DNA of 64,000 nucleotides from Akkermansia massiliensis (GTDB lineage: Bacteria > Verrucomicrobiota > Verrucomicrobiia > Verrucomicrobiales > Akkermansiaceae): NCBI RefSeq assembly GCF_018847375.1, contig NZ_CP072036.1:1674001-1738000 (forward strand), written 5' to 3'. Positions 35,104 to 44,581 of the stretch are shown piece by piece. Under the pieces are notes generated by a model that saw only the letters and a list, made by a program, of their open reading frames with translations, did no database searches and was not told the DNA's origin. The number at the start of each line of letters is the position of its first letter. Position 1 is the stretch's first letter. Both the position numbers and the translations under genes were made by a program.

Positions 35104-37833
35104 TCAGGAAAGGACTTCCGAGCAGCGTTCGCACACGTCGCTGCCGTCCGCCGCGGGTTCATACCGGCGGCAGCGCGGGCACATGGCGTGTTCCGTTTTG
35201 GCGGCGGTGGCCGCCAGCTCCGGACCGCTCTTCACGTCCAGGGCTGCAATGATGAAGAATTCCGTGGCAAAGGCGCGGTCTTCCAGCAGCGCCACCACGT
35301 CCTCGCTTTCATTCGTGGGAACGGTGAGGGTGATGGAGGCCTCATTGTTCTTGGAGAACGCCTTGGCTTTCACCTGCTCTTCAATGGCTACCTGGATGAC
35401 GGACTTGATTTCCTGGAGGCGGGAAATGGCGGAGGAAGCCTCCTGGGTGTCGTACTCCGGCATCGGCGCGGGGAAGTCCTGCTCGTGCACGCTGCCTTCA
35501 TACCCGGCGTATTCCCAGGCTTCATCCGCCGTGAAGACCAGGATGGGGGCCAGCAGGCGGCACAGGGCCTTGAAGACGATGGTCATGGCCGTCTGGGTGG
35601 CGCGGCGGCGCACGGAGGTGACGTCGTCGCAGTACAGGCGGTCCTTCGTGGTGTCCACGTACAGGGCGGAAAGGTCGCTGGTGCAGAACTGGTTGATGAC
35701 GCTGAACGCCTTGCGGAAGTCATAGGCTTCATAGGCTTTCAGCGTTTCCTTGATGACGGCGTTCAGGCGTTCCAGAATCCAGCGGTCCAGGATGGGCATG
35801 TGTTCCGGGGCGACCGCCTGCGTGGCGAAGTCAAACCCGCTGATGTTGCCCAGCAGGATGCGCAGGGTGTTGCGCAGCCGTCGGTAGGGCTCCGTGACCT
35901 GCTTGAAGAGGTCTTCCCCGAAGGGGACTTCATTCTGCCAGTCCACGGAGGCGGCCCACAGGCGCACGATGTCCGCGCCGTACTTGTCGTAGTAGTAGGC
36001 GGCGTCAATGGGCTTGCCGCTCTTGGCGTCGGACTTGGAGGTCTTTTTCCCGGTGTCCTTGTCCACCACGAAGCCGTGGGTCATCACGGCCTTGTACGGG
36101 GCCTTGCCGCGCCAGGCGACGGAAAGCATCAGGGAGCTCTGGAACCAGCCGCGGTGCTGGTCCGTGGCTTCCAGGTACAGGTCCGCCGGGGCGTCCAGCC
36201 CGGGGCGGGCGTCCATGACGGCCATGTGGGAACAGCCGGAATCGATCCAGACGTCCAGCGTATCCTTGCCCTTCTTCCAGGTCTTCGGCAGGCCGAGGCG
36301 TTCGCACAGGTCTTCATCGGAAAGCTCAAACCAGATGTTGGAGCCGTGGGCCTCCACCATATCCGCGATCTTGCGGACCAGGGCGGCGTCCAGAACGGCC
36401 TTTCCGTCTTCGTCAAAGAAGACGGGCAGGGGCACGCCCCAGGTGCGCTGGCGGGAGATGCACCAGTCCGGGCGCGCCTCCACGGTGCCGTAAATGCGGT
36501 TGCGGCCCCAGGCGGGCAGCCACTGCACCTTGTCTATTTCTTCCAGGGCCTGCGGTCGCAGCCTGTCCATGGAGATGAAGAACTGCTCCACGGCGCGGAA
36601 GATGATGGGCGTCTTGGAACGCCAGCAGTGCGGGTACTGGTGGCGGTATTCCTCCACGCCGAAAAGGTTGTCGTCCTTCTCCAGCATGGAGATGATGTCC
36701 TTGTTGGCGTCAAAGACGTGCTTGCCCACCAGGGAGGGAACGCCCACTTCTTCCGTGTACTTGCCGTCGTCGTCCACGGGGGAAAGGACGGGCAGTCCGT
36801 ATAGGCGGCCTACGTTGTAGTCGTCCGCCCCGTGGCCGGGAGCGATGTGCACGGCGCCGGTGCCGGTGTCCGTGGTCACGAAGTCCGCCAGGATGATTTT
36901 TGACGTGCGGGGAAGGAAGGGGTGCCGGGCCTCGCAGTTTTCCAGCTCGGCGCCCTTGAACTCGCGGATGGTTTCCGCCAGGGCCCAGCCCGTCTTCTGC
37001 GCGAAGGCGTCCAGCAGGTCTTTCAGGATGATGAGGGTTTCCGTCTGGCCGTCCTTCATGAACTTGCCGGCCACATACGTGAAGCGCGGGTGCAGGGCGA
37101 TGCCCACGTTGGCAGGCAATGTCCACGGGGTAGTGGTCCAGATCACCATGGAGGCCTTCAGGTCCAGGGGATTGTCCAGCAGCGGGAAGCGCACGAACAC
37201 GGAGGAGCTGATCTTCTCCTTGTAGTCGATTTCCGCTTCCGCCAGCGCGGTATAGGCCCCGTAGGACCACTGGACGGGCTTGCGGCTCTGGTAGACCGCG
37301 CCGTCTTCCACCAGCTTGGCGAACACGCGCAGAATGTTGGCTTCATACGCCGGCTTCATGGTCAGGTAGGGATGCTCCCAGTCACCGAAAACGCCCAGGC
37401 GGCGGAAGGAAGTCCGTTGGATGTCAATGAAGCCTTCGGCAAATTCCGCGCAGCGGCGGCGGATTTCAGCCGCGTCCAGGTCACGGGCCTTCTGCACCAC
37501 CTTGAATTCGATGGGGAGGCCGTGGCAGTCCCAGCCCGGAACGTAGGGGGCGGCGTAGCCGGCCATGGTCTTGGACTTCAGGACGAGGTCCTTGAGAATC
37601 TTGTTCAGGGCGGTGCCCATGTGCACGTCTCCGTTGGCAAAGGGAGGGCCGTCGTGAAGGAGGAAACGGGGTGCGCCCTGTTCTATCCTGCGGGACAAAA
37701 TTCGTTCGTACAGCCCGGTGTCTTCCCACTTTTTCAGGCGTACTGGTTCGTTTTTCGTCAGGTCCCCTCTCATGGGGAAGCCGGTCTCCGGCAACAGGAT
37801 GGTGTCTTTATAATTCTTTTCGGGCGCACTCAT
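35104..37833 (-). CDS. ileS: Isoleucyl-tRNA synthetase
   Basis: About 909 residues from the ATG MSAPEKNYKDT (a GTG six codons earlier is less likely). It charges tRNA(Ile). The HIGH element is FANGDVHMGTALNKILKD, the editing domain contains the conserved WTTTPWTLPANVG, and the class I C-terminal core has WFQSSLM. The KMSKS loop reads KKTSKSDAKSGKP instead of KMSKSxGN. The C-terminus carries a zinc finger, CPRCRRYEP...CERCSEVLS. The start lies inside the 3' end of the upstream esterase gene, a 26-base overlap that points to coupled expression. Confidence 0.95.
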   Translation of the reverse strand: MSAPEKNYKDTILLPETGFPMRGDLTKNEPVRLKKWEDTGLYERILSRRIEQGAPRFLLHDGPPFANGDVHMGTALNKILKDLVLKSKTMAGYAAPYVPGWDCHGLPIEFKVVQKARDLDAAEIRRRCAEFAEGFIDIQRTSFRRLGVFGDWEHPYLTMKPAYEANILRVFAKLVEDGAVYQSRKPVQWSYGAYTALAEAEIDYKEKISSSVFVRFPLLDNPLDLKASMVIWTTTPWTLPANVGIALHPRFTYVAGKFMKDGQTETLIILKDLLDAFAQKTGWALAETIREFKGAELENCEARHPFLPRTSKIILADFVTTDTGTGAVHIAPGHGADDYNVGRLYGLPVLSPVDDDGKYTEEVGVPSLVGKHVFDANKDIISMLEKDDNLFGVEEYRHQYPHCWRSKTPIIFRAVEQFFISMDRLRPQALEEIDKVQWLPAWGRNRIYGTVEARPDWCISRQRTWGVPLPVFFDEDGKAVLDAALVRKIADMVEAHGSNIWFELSDEDLCERLGLPKTWKKGKDTLDVWIDSGCSHMAVMDARPGLDAPADLYLEATDQHRGWFQSSLMLSVAWRGKAPYKAVMTHGFVVDKDTGKKTSKSDAKSGKPIDAAYYYDKYGADIVRLWAASVDWQNEVPFGEDLFKQVTEPYRRLRNTLRILLGNISGFDFATQAVAPEHMPILDRWILERLNAVIKETLKAYEAYDFRKAFSVINQFCTSDLSALYVDTTKDRLYCDDVTSVRRRATQTAMTIVFKALCRLLAPILVFTADEAWEYAGYEGSVHEQDFPAPMPEYDTQEASSAISRLQEIKSVIQVAIEEQVKAKAFSKNNEASITLTVPTNESEDVVALLEDRAFATEFFIIAALDVKSGPELAATAAKTEHAMCPRCRRYEPAADGSDVCERCSEVLS

Positions 37834-38947
37834 GCCCGAAAAAGGTAGCACCGGGCCCGTTTCCGGTCAACCCTGCGGTGCGGCACAAATCAGGGCCTAG
37901 CGCATTCATTCCCGCCGTGTTCCGGGGGGCGCCCGCACCGGAAGGCGCATTCCCGCAGGCAGGAGCCGGGGAGGGGAGAATTCCCCGTTCCGCGAGCCAT
38001 TGTTCCGCGGCCTCCGGCCATTTGTCCGTGGGCTGGCCGCGCTTCTCCATGCCGTACCCATGCCCTCCGGAGGGATAAAAATGCAGGCTGGAGGGAACGC
38101 CCTTTTCCCGGCAGGCCTGTTCCATCAGCCTGCTGTTGGCGCTGGCTACGCCGTCGTCCAGCGCGTGGACGAGGAACACGGGCGGCGTCTGCGGCGTCAC
38201 CTGCCGTTCCGCGGAACACAGCTCCGCCAGATCCGCGCCGGGGGCAGGCCCCAGAATCCTGCTGCGGGTGCCCCCGTGGGTGGTTTTGGGGTCCATGGTG
38301 ATGACGGGGTAGATGAGCAGGGAGAAATCCGGCCGGGCGGAAACGCTTTTCAGCGGGTTTTCCGCTTCTTCCGGCAGGGGGCGGTTCCAGAGTGTGGAGG
38401 CCATGGCAGCCAGATGGCCGCCTGCGGAAAAGCCCATGACGCCGATGCGGTGCGGGTCAACCCCCAGCGCGGAGGCATGCCGGCGCGTTACGCGCAGAGC
38501 CTGCCGGGCGTCCAGCAGAGGGCCCGGAAACCTGCCGACGGCATCATTGCTCCCGGAAACGCGGTACTTCACGACGACGCCCACCATGCCGTGCTCCGCC
38601 GCCCAGCGGGCGATATGGCCGCCTTCCTTTTCAATGGCCTGGATGGCATAGCCCCCGCCCGGAAAAATGCACAGGGCCGCGCGCCTGTCCTGCGGCTTCC
38701 ATCCGGCGGGAAAGTAGAGCTGCATCTGCGCTTCCCCCACGTCCGTAATATGTCCGGGGGATACTTGTTTTTCCTCCAGGTCCGCCGCCTTGAGCCCCAG
38801 GGAAATCCACCCGGAATGAAAGGCTCCGTGTTCCGCGGGCGGCTGGAGGGCCTCCAGCACGGACGGTTCAAACGGCGCGGCTCCGGCGTGGCCGTGAGGG
38901 AAGGCCAGGAAAAGGGCGGGAAGGAGGAAGGCAAGCTTCATGCTCAT
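37808..38947 (-). CDS. Secreted alpha/beta-hydrolase esterase
   Basis: A 379-residue exported esterase similar to the acetyl-xylan/feruloyl esterase-like group. Residues 1-24 are a signal peptide. The oxyanion loop is CIFPGGGYAIQA (residue about 93). The nucleophile S174 sits in GVMGFSAGGHLA, aspartate in LVHALDDGVAS and histidine in YPSGGHGYGMEKRGQP. The catalytic domain ends near residue 325; the last 50 residues (AGMNALGPDL...) have low complexity and run into the ileS start region, so the true stop may have drifted there. It overlaps the M28 peptidase gene by four bases (ATGA). Confidence 0.85.
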   Translation of the reverse strand: MSMKLAFLLPALFLAFPHGHAGAAPFEPSVLEALQPPAEHGAFHSGWISLGLKAADLEEKQVSPGHITDVGEAQMQLYFPAGWKPQDRRAALCIFPGGGYAIQAIEKEGGHIARWAAEHGMVGVVVKYRVSGSNDAVGRFPGPLLDARQALRVTRRHASALGVDPHRIGVMGFSAGGHLAAMASTLWNRPLPEEAENPLKSVSARPDFSLLIYPVITMDPKTTHGGTRSRILGPAPGADLAELCSAERQVTPQTPPVFLVHALDDGVASANSRLMEQACREKGVPSSLHFYPSGGHGYGMEKRGQPTDKWPEAAEQWLAERGILPSPAPACGNAPSGAGAPRNTAGMNALGPDLCRTAGLTGNGPGATFFGHECARKEL

Positions 38948-40014
38948 GGTTTATTGGCGAGTGAGATGACGAGTTGGGAAAGGCCCTGCACCACTTCCGC
39001 AAACTGGGGATAATCCAGCTTTTCAGCCGTGTCGCTGGTTTCATGGTAGTCGTCGCAGCGGAGGAAGGCCGTGTCCGTGGCGGCAAAGGAGGGAATGCCC
39101 TCCTTCATGTATCCCCAGTCGTCGGACCAGGAAACGCCGCGGGTGTAATACGGGAACACGGCGGAACGGACCGGAAAGCGGCTCAAAGCGGCAAATTCCT
39201 CCGCGCAGGAGCGGGCCAGCTTGCGGCCCGTGTTGGTGGACATGAAGGCCACGTAGTCGCAGCGGTCCGGCAGCCCGGCCAATCCGGCAACCACGGCTGA
39301 CTGGCGTTTTTTGTTCACCCGCGGGGAATAGCAGCCCAGCGTTTCCAGGGCAATCATGCCGATGATTCTGTCCTTGCCCGGATGGCGGGCGACGGATTTG
39401 GCGTGCACCACGCTGCCCATGGAGGGCGTCTGGTAAAAGGGCGGCTCTTCATTGGCATAAGCCACCAGGCACACGTCGTGCAGGGTGGGAGTGGCCCTCA
39501 GGGCGCGCGCCGTTTCCAGCAGGGCGGCAACGCCGGAAGCGTTGTCATTGGCGCCCGGCGTTCCGGTACGGGCGGGTCTGGCGGGACCGTGGTCGTGCCA
39601 GTTGTCCATGCCTACCTTGGTATCGTAATGCGCGCCTACGATGAGCATTCTGGGGCGGAGAGATGTTCCCTTTTTGGTGGCGATGAGGTTGTACGCCGTC
39701 CTGTCCTTCACGGCGCCGAATTCCCCGGAGAGCGGAATGTTCACGGCCTGGCGCGTGACGGCATAGCCCATGTCCGCCAGGGTTTTTTCAATGTAGCGGG
39801 CGGATCGCTCCATGGTACCGGGTTTGTAGACGTTGCGTTCCCCGATGGAATCCGCCAGATGGAACACGTGTGCTTTCAGGAGTGTTTCCGTCTGGTCCGT
39901 GTCCGGAATTTCTCCGCTTCCGCAGGGGGAAAAAAGCTTGGAGCAGGAGCCGAGGGCGACGCAGGCCGCCGCGGTGAGCAGCCCGTACTTGAGAGTCCTG
40001 GATGAGACATTCAT
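38944..40014 (-). CDS. M28 family zinc peptidase lipoprotein
   Basis: A 356-residue aminopeptidase-like or glutaminyl-cyclase-like enzyme. The lipobox ALGSC puts the lipid on C24. Metal ligands: H129 in IVGAHYDTK, D156 in GANDNASGVAALLE, E189/E190 in AYANEEPPFY (catalytic Glu and ligand), a later Asp within MIALETLGCYSP/MSTNTGR region and a C-terminal His near CDDYHETSDTAEKLD. Members trim N-terminal residues from peptides in the envelope. It is followed by the esterase with overlapping stop and start codons. Confidence 0.88.
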   Translation of the reverse strand: MNVSSRTLKYGLLTAAACVALGSCSKLFSPCGSGEIPDTDQTETLLKAHVFHLADSIGERNVYKPGTMERSARYIEKTLADMGYAVTRQAVNIPLSGEFGAVKDRTAYNLIATKKGTSLRPRMLIVGAHYDTKVGMDNWHDHGPARPARTGTPGANDNASGVAALLETARALRATPTLHDVCLVAYANEEPPFYQTPSMGSVVHAKSVARHPGKDRIIGMIALETLGCYSPRVNKKRQSAVVAGLAGLPDRCDYVAFMSTNTGRKLARSCAEEFAALSRFPVRSAVFPYYTRGVSWSDDWGYMKEGIPSFAATDTAFLRCDDYHETSDTAEKLDYPQFAEVVQGLSQLVISLANKP

Positions 40015-40047
40015 GGGGGAGTTGGAGAGTGGGGAGAGGAAGGAATG

Positions 40048-42414
40048 CTAGTGGGGAAGCGGCGGAAAATCAAGCCGCGCCGTTTCCCCCTTTTTCATGG
40101 CCAGATCCTTTTTCCTGCCCTGGTGCATGAACCGGAACCTGCCGGGACGGGTGGCGGTGGCTGTGGCCTGCACCCTGCCGTTTTGCCAGGACAGGTCCAC
40201 CTTCAGCCCTCCCCGGGTGCGCAGCCCCGTGGCGGAACCCTTCTTCCAATCGTCCGCCAGGGCCGGAGCCAGCAGGATAACCTGGAAGCCGTCCTGCGTG
40301 ATCTGGCTCTGAATCAGGCACTGGGCCACGCCGGAGGCAAAGCCGAAGTTGCCGTCGATCTGGAACGGGGGATGCAGGTCGAAAAGGTTGGAATTGATGT
40401 AATGCCTCAGCATGGCGTACATCCTGTCCTCCGCGGCGTTTCCGTCGCCAAGGGCGGCATAAAGGTTGATGAGCCATGCGGTGCTCCAGCCGGTCCTGAT
40501 GCCGTTGTTCCCCTTGTCCGCGTACTTGCGCCGGAAATCGGCGGACTTGCGCACGGCGGCGGCATATTCAGGCGTATTGAGCACGTCCCATTCCGTGCCG
40601 GGAAACAAGCCGTAAAGATGGCTGATATGGCGATGGCCCTTCTGCATTTCTTCAAAAGGCTGCCTCCATTCCAGCACCCTCCCGTCGGAGCCAATGGCAG
40701 GCTGGGGAATCTTTTTGAGGAATTGAACGGCTTTGACCAGAGTAGGCGTCCGTATGCCCAGCTCTCCGCAGGCGTAAATGTAATTGCGGAGGGACTCCCT
40801 GCCCAGAAGCTGGTCATGAGAAGTCCCGTTGGAAACGTAGGAAAGCACGTTGGGGCCTGTGCCGTCCGGCGTGTAAAATCCGGTTTCCGGGGAGACGCCG
40901 GGCCCGGAAAGGTAATGCCCCTGGTCGTCCTCCTCAAACCAGGACATGATGAAACGCGCGTTGGATTCCAGAATGGGCAGGGACTTCTTCAGGTCTTCCC
41001 TGTCTCCGGTGAAGCGGTAGCTGTCCACCAGGTGGGCGCACGCCCACGCCCCGTTCATGAGGCTGGCCCCCCATTCCGGGTTATTTCCTGAAAAATAGGT
41101 GCGTTTCCAGCAGTCCGTGTAATGGCCGAAGCAGAATCCGTCCCGTTTGATGAAGCGCGCAAATTCCTCTCCATGAGGGCGCAGGCTGCGGACGAATTCA
41201 AGATAGGGCCGCTGGAATTCCCCCAGGCCGGTGGCATAGGAGGGCCACTGGTTCATCTGGCTGTTGATGTTCAGGAAATAGCAGCCCATCCACGCCGCCC
41301 GCAGCTCCGGATTCCACAATCCCTGCAAGCCGCAGGGAAGCTGCCCCGGCCTGGTGTGGACAATCGTGCAAAAGCGGCCGAACTGGAAAAGCTGTTCCAG
41401 AAGGTCCGGATCCTTTTCCCCTTGTTTGACCCGTTCCAGCCGCTCAGGGGTGGTCATGGCGGAAACCTCGGGAGGGGAATCCCCCAGGTCCACCTGGCAG
41501 CGCATCATGAGACGGGAAAAATAATCTTCCGTTTCCGCCGCCAGTTTTTTCCAGCCTTTTTTCTGCGCCTTCGCCAGAATTTGCCTGTTCTTGTCTGCCA
41601 GGGAATGGGTCAGGGGCTCTTCCGGCTTCCGGATATTGTAATCCGTGGAGGTGGAGGAGAGCACCAGCACTTCCCGCGCGGAATCCAGAACGACCGTTTT
41701 CCCCTTGCGGGATATGGCGGCGCCGGGAGCCAGGATGACCACCCTGTTTTCAAACTGGGTGCCCCCGTTGCTTCCCTGTCCCGTCAGGACCCAGCCATCG
41801 GGCCGTGCGTCAATCCGGGCGGACGGGTCCGGATGCTGCAAGTCCAGCGCAACGCGGCACCCGGCCGGAAGGGTGCAGGTGATGCGGTAAGCGGCGCAAT
41901 CGCTGGACGGAGCCGCCAGGATTTCCGTGGACAATTCTCCCGTGCCGAATTGAACGCGGGTGGAAGCCTTGCCCCGCTGCATGTCCAGCGTGCGCCGGTA
42001 GGAGGCAGGGGAGGGAAGCCCCTGGAATTCCACCTGGAGGAGACCTCCCTGCTGGTAATCCCCCGCGATGCTGCCGGGGGGAAGGATATCCTTCCGGAAC
42101 ACCTGGTCCGCGCTCCGGTATTTTCCTTCCTTGCAAAGTTCGCGCGCCTTGTCCAGGGCCTCCGCGGCGCCTTCCTTCATCTGGAAATTCTTCTTCGCGA
42201 AGATGCTTCCTTCATTGAAAACGACGATTTCCTTCGGAAAAACGCCAAAAGAAAGAATGCCCAGCCTTCCGTTGCCCGTGCCGTAGCCATCCGTCCAGAT
42301 CCGTGCAGATTCGGTGGAAGTGGCCTGCATGGGGGCGGGAGCGGCCCGGAGGGGGATGGCCGCCGCAAGAAGGCAGGGGAGGAAGAAATATTTCAAGGTT
42401 GTAGAGACAGTCAT
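40048..42414 (-). CDS. GH95 alpha-L-fucosidase
   Basis: A 788-residue exported inverting fucosidase acting on alpha-1,2-fucose of mucin or milk glycans. Residues 1-24 are a signal peptide. The N-terminal beta-sandwich begins IWTDGYGTGNGRLGILSFG...IVVFNEGSIF, the GH95 opening. The (alpha/alpha)6 barrel has NINSQMNQWPSYATGL (the catalytic Asn/Asp region), HISHLYGLFPG, GWSTAWLINLYAALGDGNAAEDR (read in pieces) and FQIDGNFGFASGVAQCL, which carries the aspartate adjacent to the catalytic base. The C-terminal beta domain is LPALADDWKKGSATGLRTRGG-like. The M28 peptidase follows by 33 bases. Confidence 0.92.
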   Translation of the reverse strand: MTVSTTLKYFFLPCLLAAAIPLRAAPAPMQATSTESARIWTDGYGTGNGRLGILSFGVFPKEIVVFNEGSIFAKKNFQMKEGAAEALDKARELCKEGKYRSADQVFRKDILPPGSIAGDYQQGGLLQVEFQGLPSPASYRRTLDMQRGKASTRVQFGTGELSTEILAAPSSDCAAYRITCTLPAGCRVALDLQHPDPSARIDARPDGWVLTGQGSNGGTQFENRVVILAPGAAISRKGKTVVLDSAREVLVLSSTSTDYNIRKPEEPLTHSLADKNRQILAKAQKKGWKKLAAETEDYFSRLMMRCQVDLGDSPPEVSAMTTPERLERVKQGEKDPDLLEQLFQFGRFCTIVHTRPGQLPCGLQGLWNPELRAAWMGCYFLNINSQMNQWPSYATGLGEFQRPYLEFVRSLRPHGEEFARFIKRDGFCFGHYTDCWKRTYFSGNNPEWGASLMNGAWACAHLVDSYRFTGDREDLKKSLPILESNARFIMSWFEEDDQGHYLSGPGVSPETGFYTPDGTGPNVLSYVSNGTSHDQLLGRESLRNYIYACGELGIRTPTLVKAVQFLKKIPQPAIGSDGRVLEWRQPFEEMQKGHRHISHLYGLFPGTEWDVLNTPEYAAAVRKSADFRRKYADKGNNGIRTGWSTAWLINLYAALGDGNAAEDRMYAMLRHYINSNLFDLHPPFQIDGNFGFASGVAQCLIQSQITQDGFQVILLAPALADDWKKGSATGLRTRGGLKVDLSWQNGRVQATATATRPGRFRFMHQGRKKDLAMKKGETARLDFPPLPH

Positions 42415-42462
42415 GAGAGAGGATGGGTATCCCGTAAAAGAGGAGGTTGATGTAAAAAGCCG

Positions 42463-42783
42463 CTATTTTTTAAACCGGCTTCCGGTACCGGCATAAATGA
42501 CTGCAAACGCTATGCTGCCCACCAGAAGGCACAGGGAGACGGACAGGAGCACGGAGTTCTGGAGGATAATGCTGATGAGCCACAGCAGCATGGCGAAGGC
42601 CAGGCAGTACATGAGCTTTCCCATGAACCGGCACAGCGCGCGTTCATCGTACTGCTTCTTCTGCTCCTTGCTCATCATATTGTAGCCTGCGATGAGGAAG
42701 GAACATTTTCCCATGGAAAGAATGACTCCAAGAATGATGAAGCCTGCCATCATGGCGACGGGTATCAGAATAGGTGCATCCAT
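42463..42783 (-). CDS. Small membrane protein, DUF3784-like
   Basis: A 106-residue protein with three hydrophobic segments (about residues 5-24, 55-74 and 78-97). The central phrase FLIAGYNMMSKEQKKQYDERALCRFMGKL fits DUF3784, where AGYN...K.YD...L is conserved. It is the most upstream gene of the run that includes the fucosidase (48 bases). Function unknown. Confidence 0.82.
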   Translation of the reverse strand: MDAPILIPVAMMAGFIILGVILSMGKCSFLIAGYNMMSKEQKKQYDERALCRFMGKLMYCLAFAMLLWLISIILQNSVLLSVSLCLLVGSIAFAVIYAGTGSRFKK

Positions 42784-42954
42784 AAGCCGGAAAAATGGGG
42801 GAAATGAAAGTCCGCGGCAACTCGCCCGGATAAGTACGTAGAGTGGTCTTTAAGGGAATACGTTAGGGAAATGGTTTTTTTTCAGCGGAAGAAAAAGCGT
42901 CTGTTTTTTCTGCCGGAAGCTTTCGCAAGGCAGCGCCGCGGCCTGTTTTTTGCG

Positions 42955-43458
42955 TCAAAACAGGAAGTAGCAGGAGCAGAACCAGGCGATGATGAGCAGG
43001 CCGCAGGTGAATTCCAGCAGCAGCCCGGTGAGCATTCCCAGCGCAGCGCCGGAGCCTGCCTTGAAGGCGGCCATGATGTCTTTTCTGGCAAAGATGAGTT
43101 CCGCCAGCAGCGCCCCCAGGAACGGCATGAACAGAAGGCCCACGATGGGGGTGAAAAGGATGCCGCCCACCACGGCGCCGATGATGGCTCCCCAGATGCC
43201 GGCGGCGGTGCTGCCGAATTTTTTGGCCCCCATGCCTCCGGAGAGCTTGTCAATGACCAGGCCGCCCGCAACCATCAGCGCCAGGACGGTCCATTCCCAC
43301 CACGCCAGGTGCCTGCTGCCCATCACTCCCTGCCAGATGCACCCTGCCGCAATGATAATGATGCCGGGGAGCATGGGAATAAGCGTGCCGATCAGCCCCA
43401 TGCCGAACAGCAGCAGGGTGACGCACCAGACGAGGGTTTCTGAAAGGACGGGTGGCAT
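42955..43458 (-). CDS. DUF456 family membrane protein
   Basis: 167 residues from the ATG MPPVLSETLVW (a longer start 12 codons upstream is possible). The Gly-rich core MLPGIIIIAAGCIWQG, GGLVIDKLSGGMGAKKFGSTAAGIWGAIIGAVVGG (in parts) and the repeated GxxxG patterns mark DUF456, an inner-membrane family with five to six short helices. Function is unknown. It is divergent from the beta-lactamase gene. Confidence 0.87.
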   Translation of the reverse strand: MPPVLSETLVWCVTLLLFGMGLIGTLIPMLPGIIIIAAGCIWQGVMGSRHLAWWEWTVLALMVAGGLVIDKLSGGMGAKKFGSTAAGIWGAIIGAVVGGILFTPIVGLLFMPFLGALLAELIFARKDIMAAFKAGSGAALGMLTGLLLEFTCGLLIIAWFCSCYFLF

Positions 43459-43586
43459 GCCTCCCTTCTTATCAGGAAGGGAGGCGTGTGGCAAGGCTTC
43501 TGCCCGGCTTGCGGATGACGGAAAAAAGGGGGGAAGTGCATGGATTGCTGTTGCGGTTTTTGCGGGCGTGGTATAGAATGGCGCCC

Positions 43587-44507
43587 ATGACTTTCACCGG
43601 TTCTTTTCTGCGTGGCTGCATGGTGTGCTCCTGCGCTCTTTCTATGGGTGTTATGCCCGTGGTGGCCGCGTCTCCCGCGGCTGATTCCGCCGCTGTGCAG
43701 AAGCTGGCTCATTCCCTGAAAGCCCGTGTGGGCATGGCCGCGGTGATGCTGGACACGGGGGAGGCCGTGGCGGTGGGTGATGAGACTGCCTATCCCATGC
43801 AGAGCGTCTTCAAATTCGTGCTGGCCCTGTCCGTGCTCAAGCGGGTGGACCAGGGAGCCCTGAATCTGGAACAGATCATCCATATACGCCCGGAGCAGTT
43901 GGTAAAAGACACGTGGAGTCCCCTGCGGGAGCGCTTTCCGCAGGGCGGTGATTTTTCTTTAAAGGAACTGCTGCGCGTGACCGTTCAGGAGAGCGACAAC
44001 AACACGTGCGACCTCCTGTTTGCCCTCATCGGCGGGACGGAGACCGTGCAGAAGGATTTGAAGGAATGGGGCATCAGCGGCATCAACATCCGGTTTACGG
44101 AAGACGAGATGCTGCGGAATCATGAATTGCAGTACGCCAACTCGAGCCGTCCGTCAGCCATGAATGCCCTGCTGCGCGCGTTTGACGAGGGTAAGATACT
44201 GAACAAGGACACGCAGCGGCTTCTCTGGGACATGATGGCCGGCTGCGCTACGGGGACTACGCGCCTGAAAGGGAAGCTGCCGCAGGATTATGTGGTGGCG
44301 CACAAGACCGGATCGGGCTTCACCACTCCGGAGGGCGTGATCACCGCCGTCAATGACGTCGGCATCATCGTTCTTCCCAATGGGCGGAAAATGGCGGTCT
44401 CCGTGTTCGTCATGGATTCAAAGGATTCCGCTCCCGCCTGTGAGAAGGTGATCGCCTCCATGGCCCGCTGGCTGTGCACGGAATGGCAGGCCGCCGCCGC
44501 CAAGTAG
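43587..44507 (+). CDS. Class A beta-lactamase
   Basis: 306 residues from the ATG MTFTGSF; a start three codons upstream is an alternative. Residues 1-27 form a signal peptide. The nucleophile is S73 in MQSVFKF (S-x-x-K, with K76), the SDN motif is at S136 (ESDNNTCD), the omega-loop glutamate is E172 or E174 (FTEDEML) and the KTG box starts at K240 (HKTGSGF). SDN followed by NTCD and the LQYAN omega loop resemble subclass A2 enzymes such as CfxA, CblA and PER. It would hydrolyse penicillins or cephalosporins in the periplasm. It is chromosomal in context, with no mobile element or regulator nearby. Confidence 0.92.
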   Translation: MTFTGSFLRGCMVCSCALSMGVMPVVAASPAADSAAVQKLAHSLKARVGMAAVMLDTGEAVAVGDETAYPMQSVFKFVLALSVLKRVDQGALNLEQIIHIRPEQLVKDTWSPLRERFPQGGDFSLKELLRVTVQESDNNTCDLLFALIGGTETVQKDLKEWGISGINIRFTEDEMLRNHELQYANSSRPSAMNALLRAFDEGKILNKDTQRLLWDMMAGCATGTTRLKGKLPQDYVVAHKTGSGFTTPEGVITAVNDVGIIVLPNGRKMAVSVFVMDSKDSAPACEKVIASMARWLCTEWQAAAAK

Positions 44508-44581
44508 CGGACGGCCTTCCCCGGAACATGTTTTAAGCTTGGAAAGGGGGCCGCTATCAGGCAAGGTGTGCCGCGTTATTC

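Noticed and set aside
33973..36804. Plus-strand frame of 943 codons across DUF1573, lspA and ileS
   Set aside because: It runs across three well-supported minus-strand genes and has no protein-family features.
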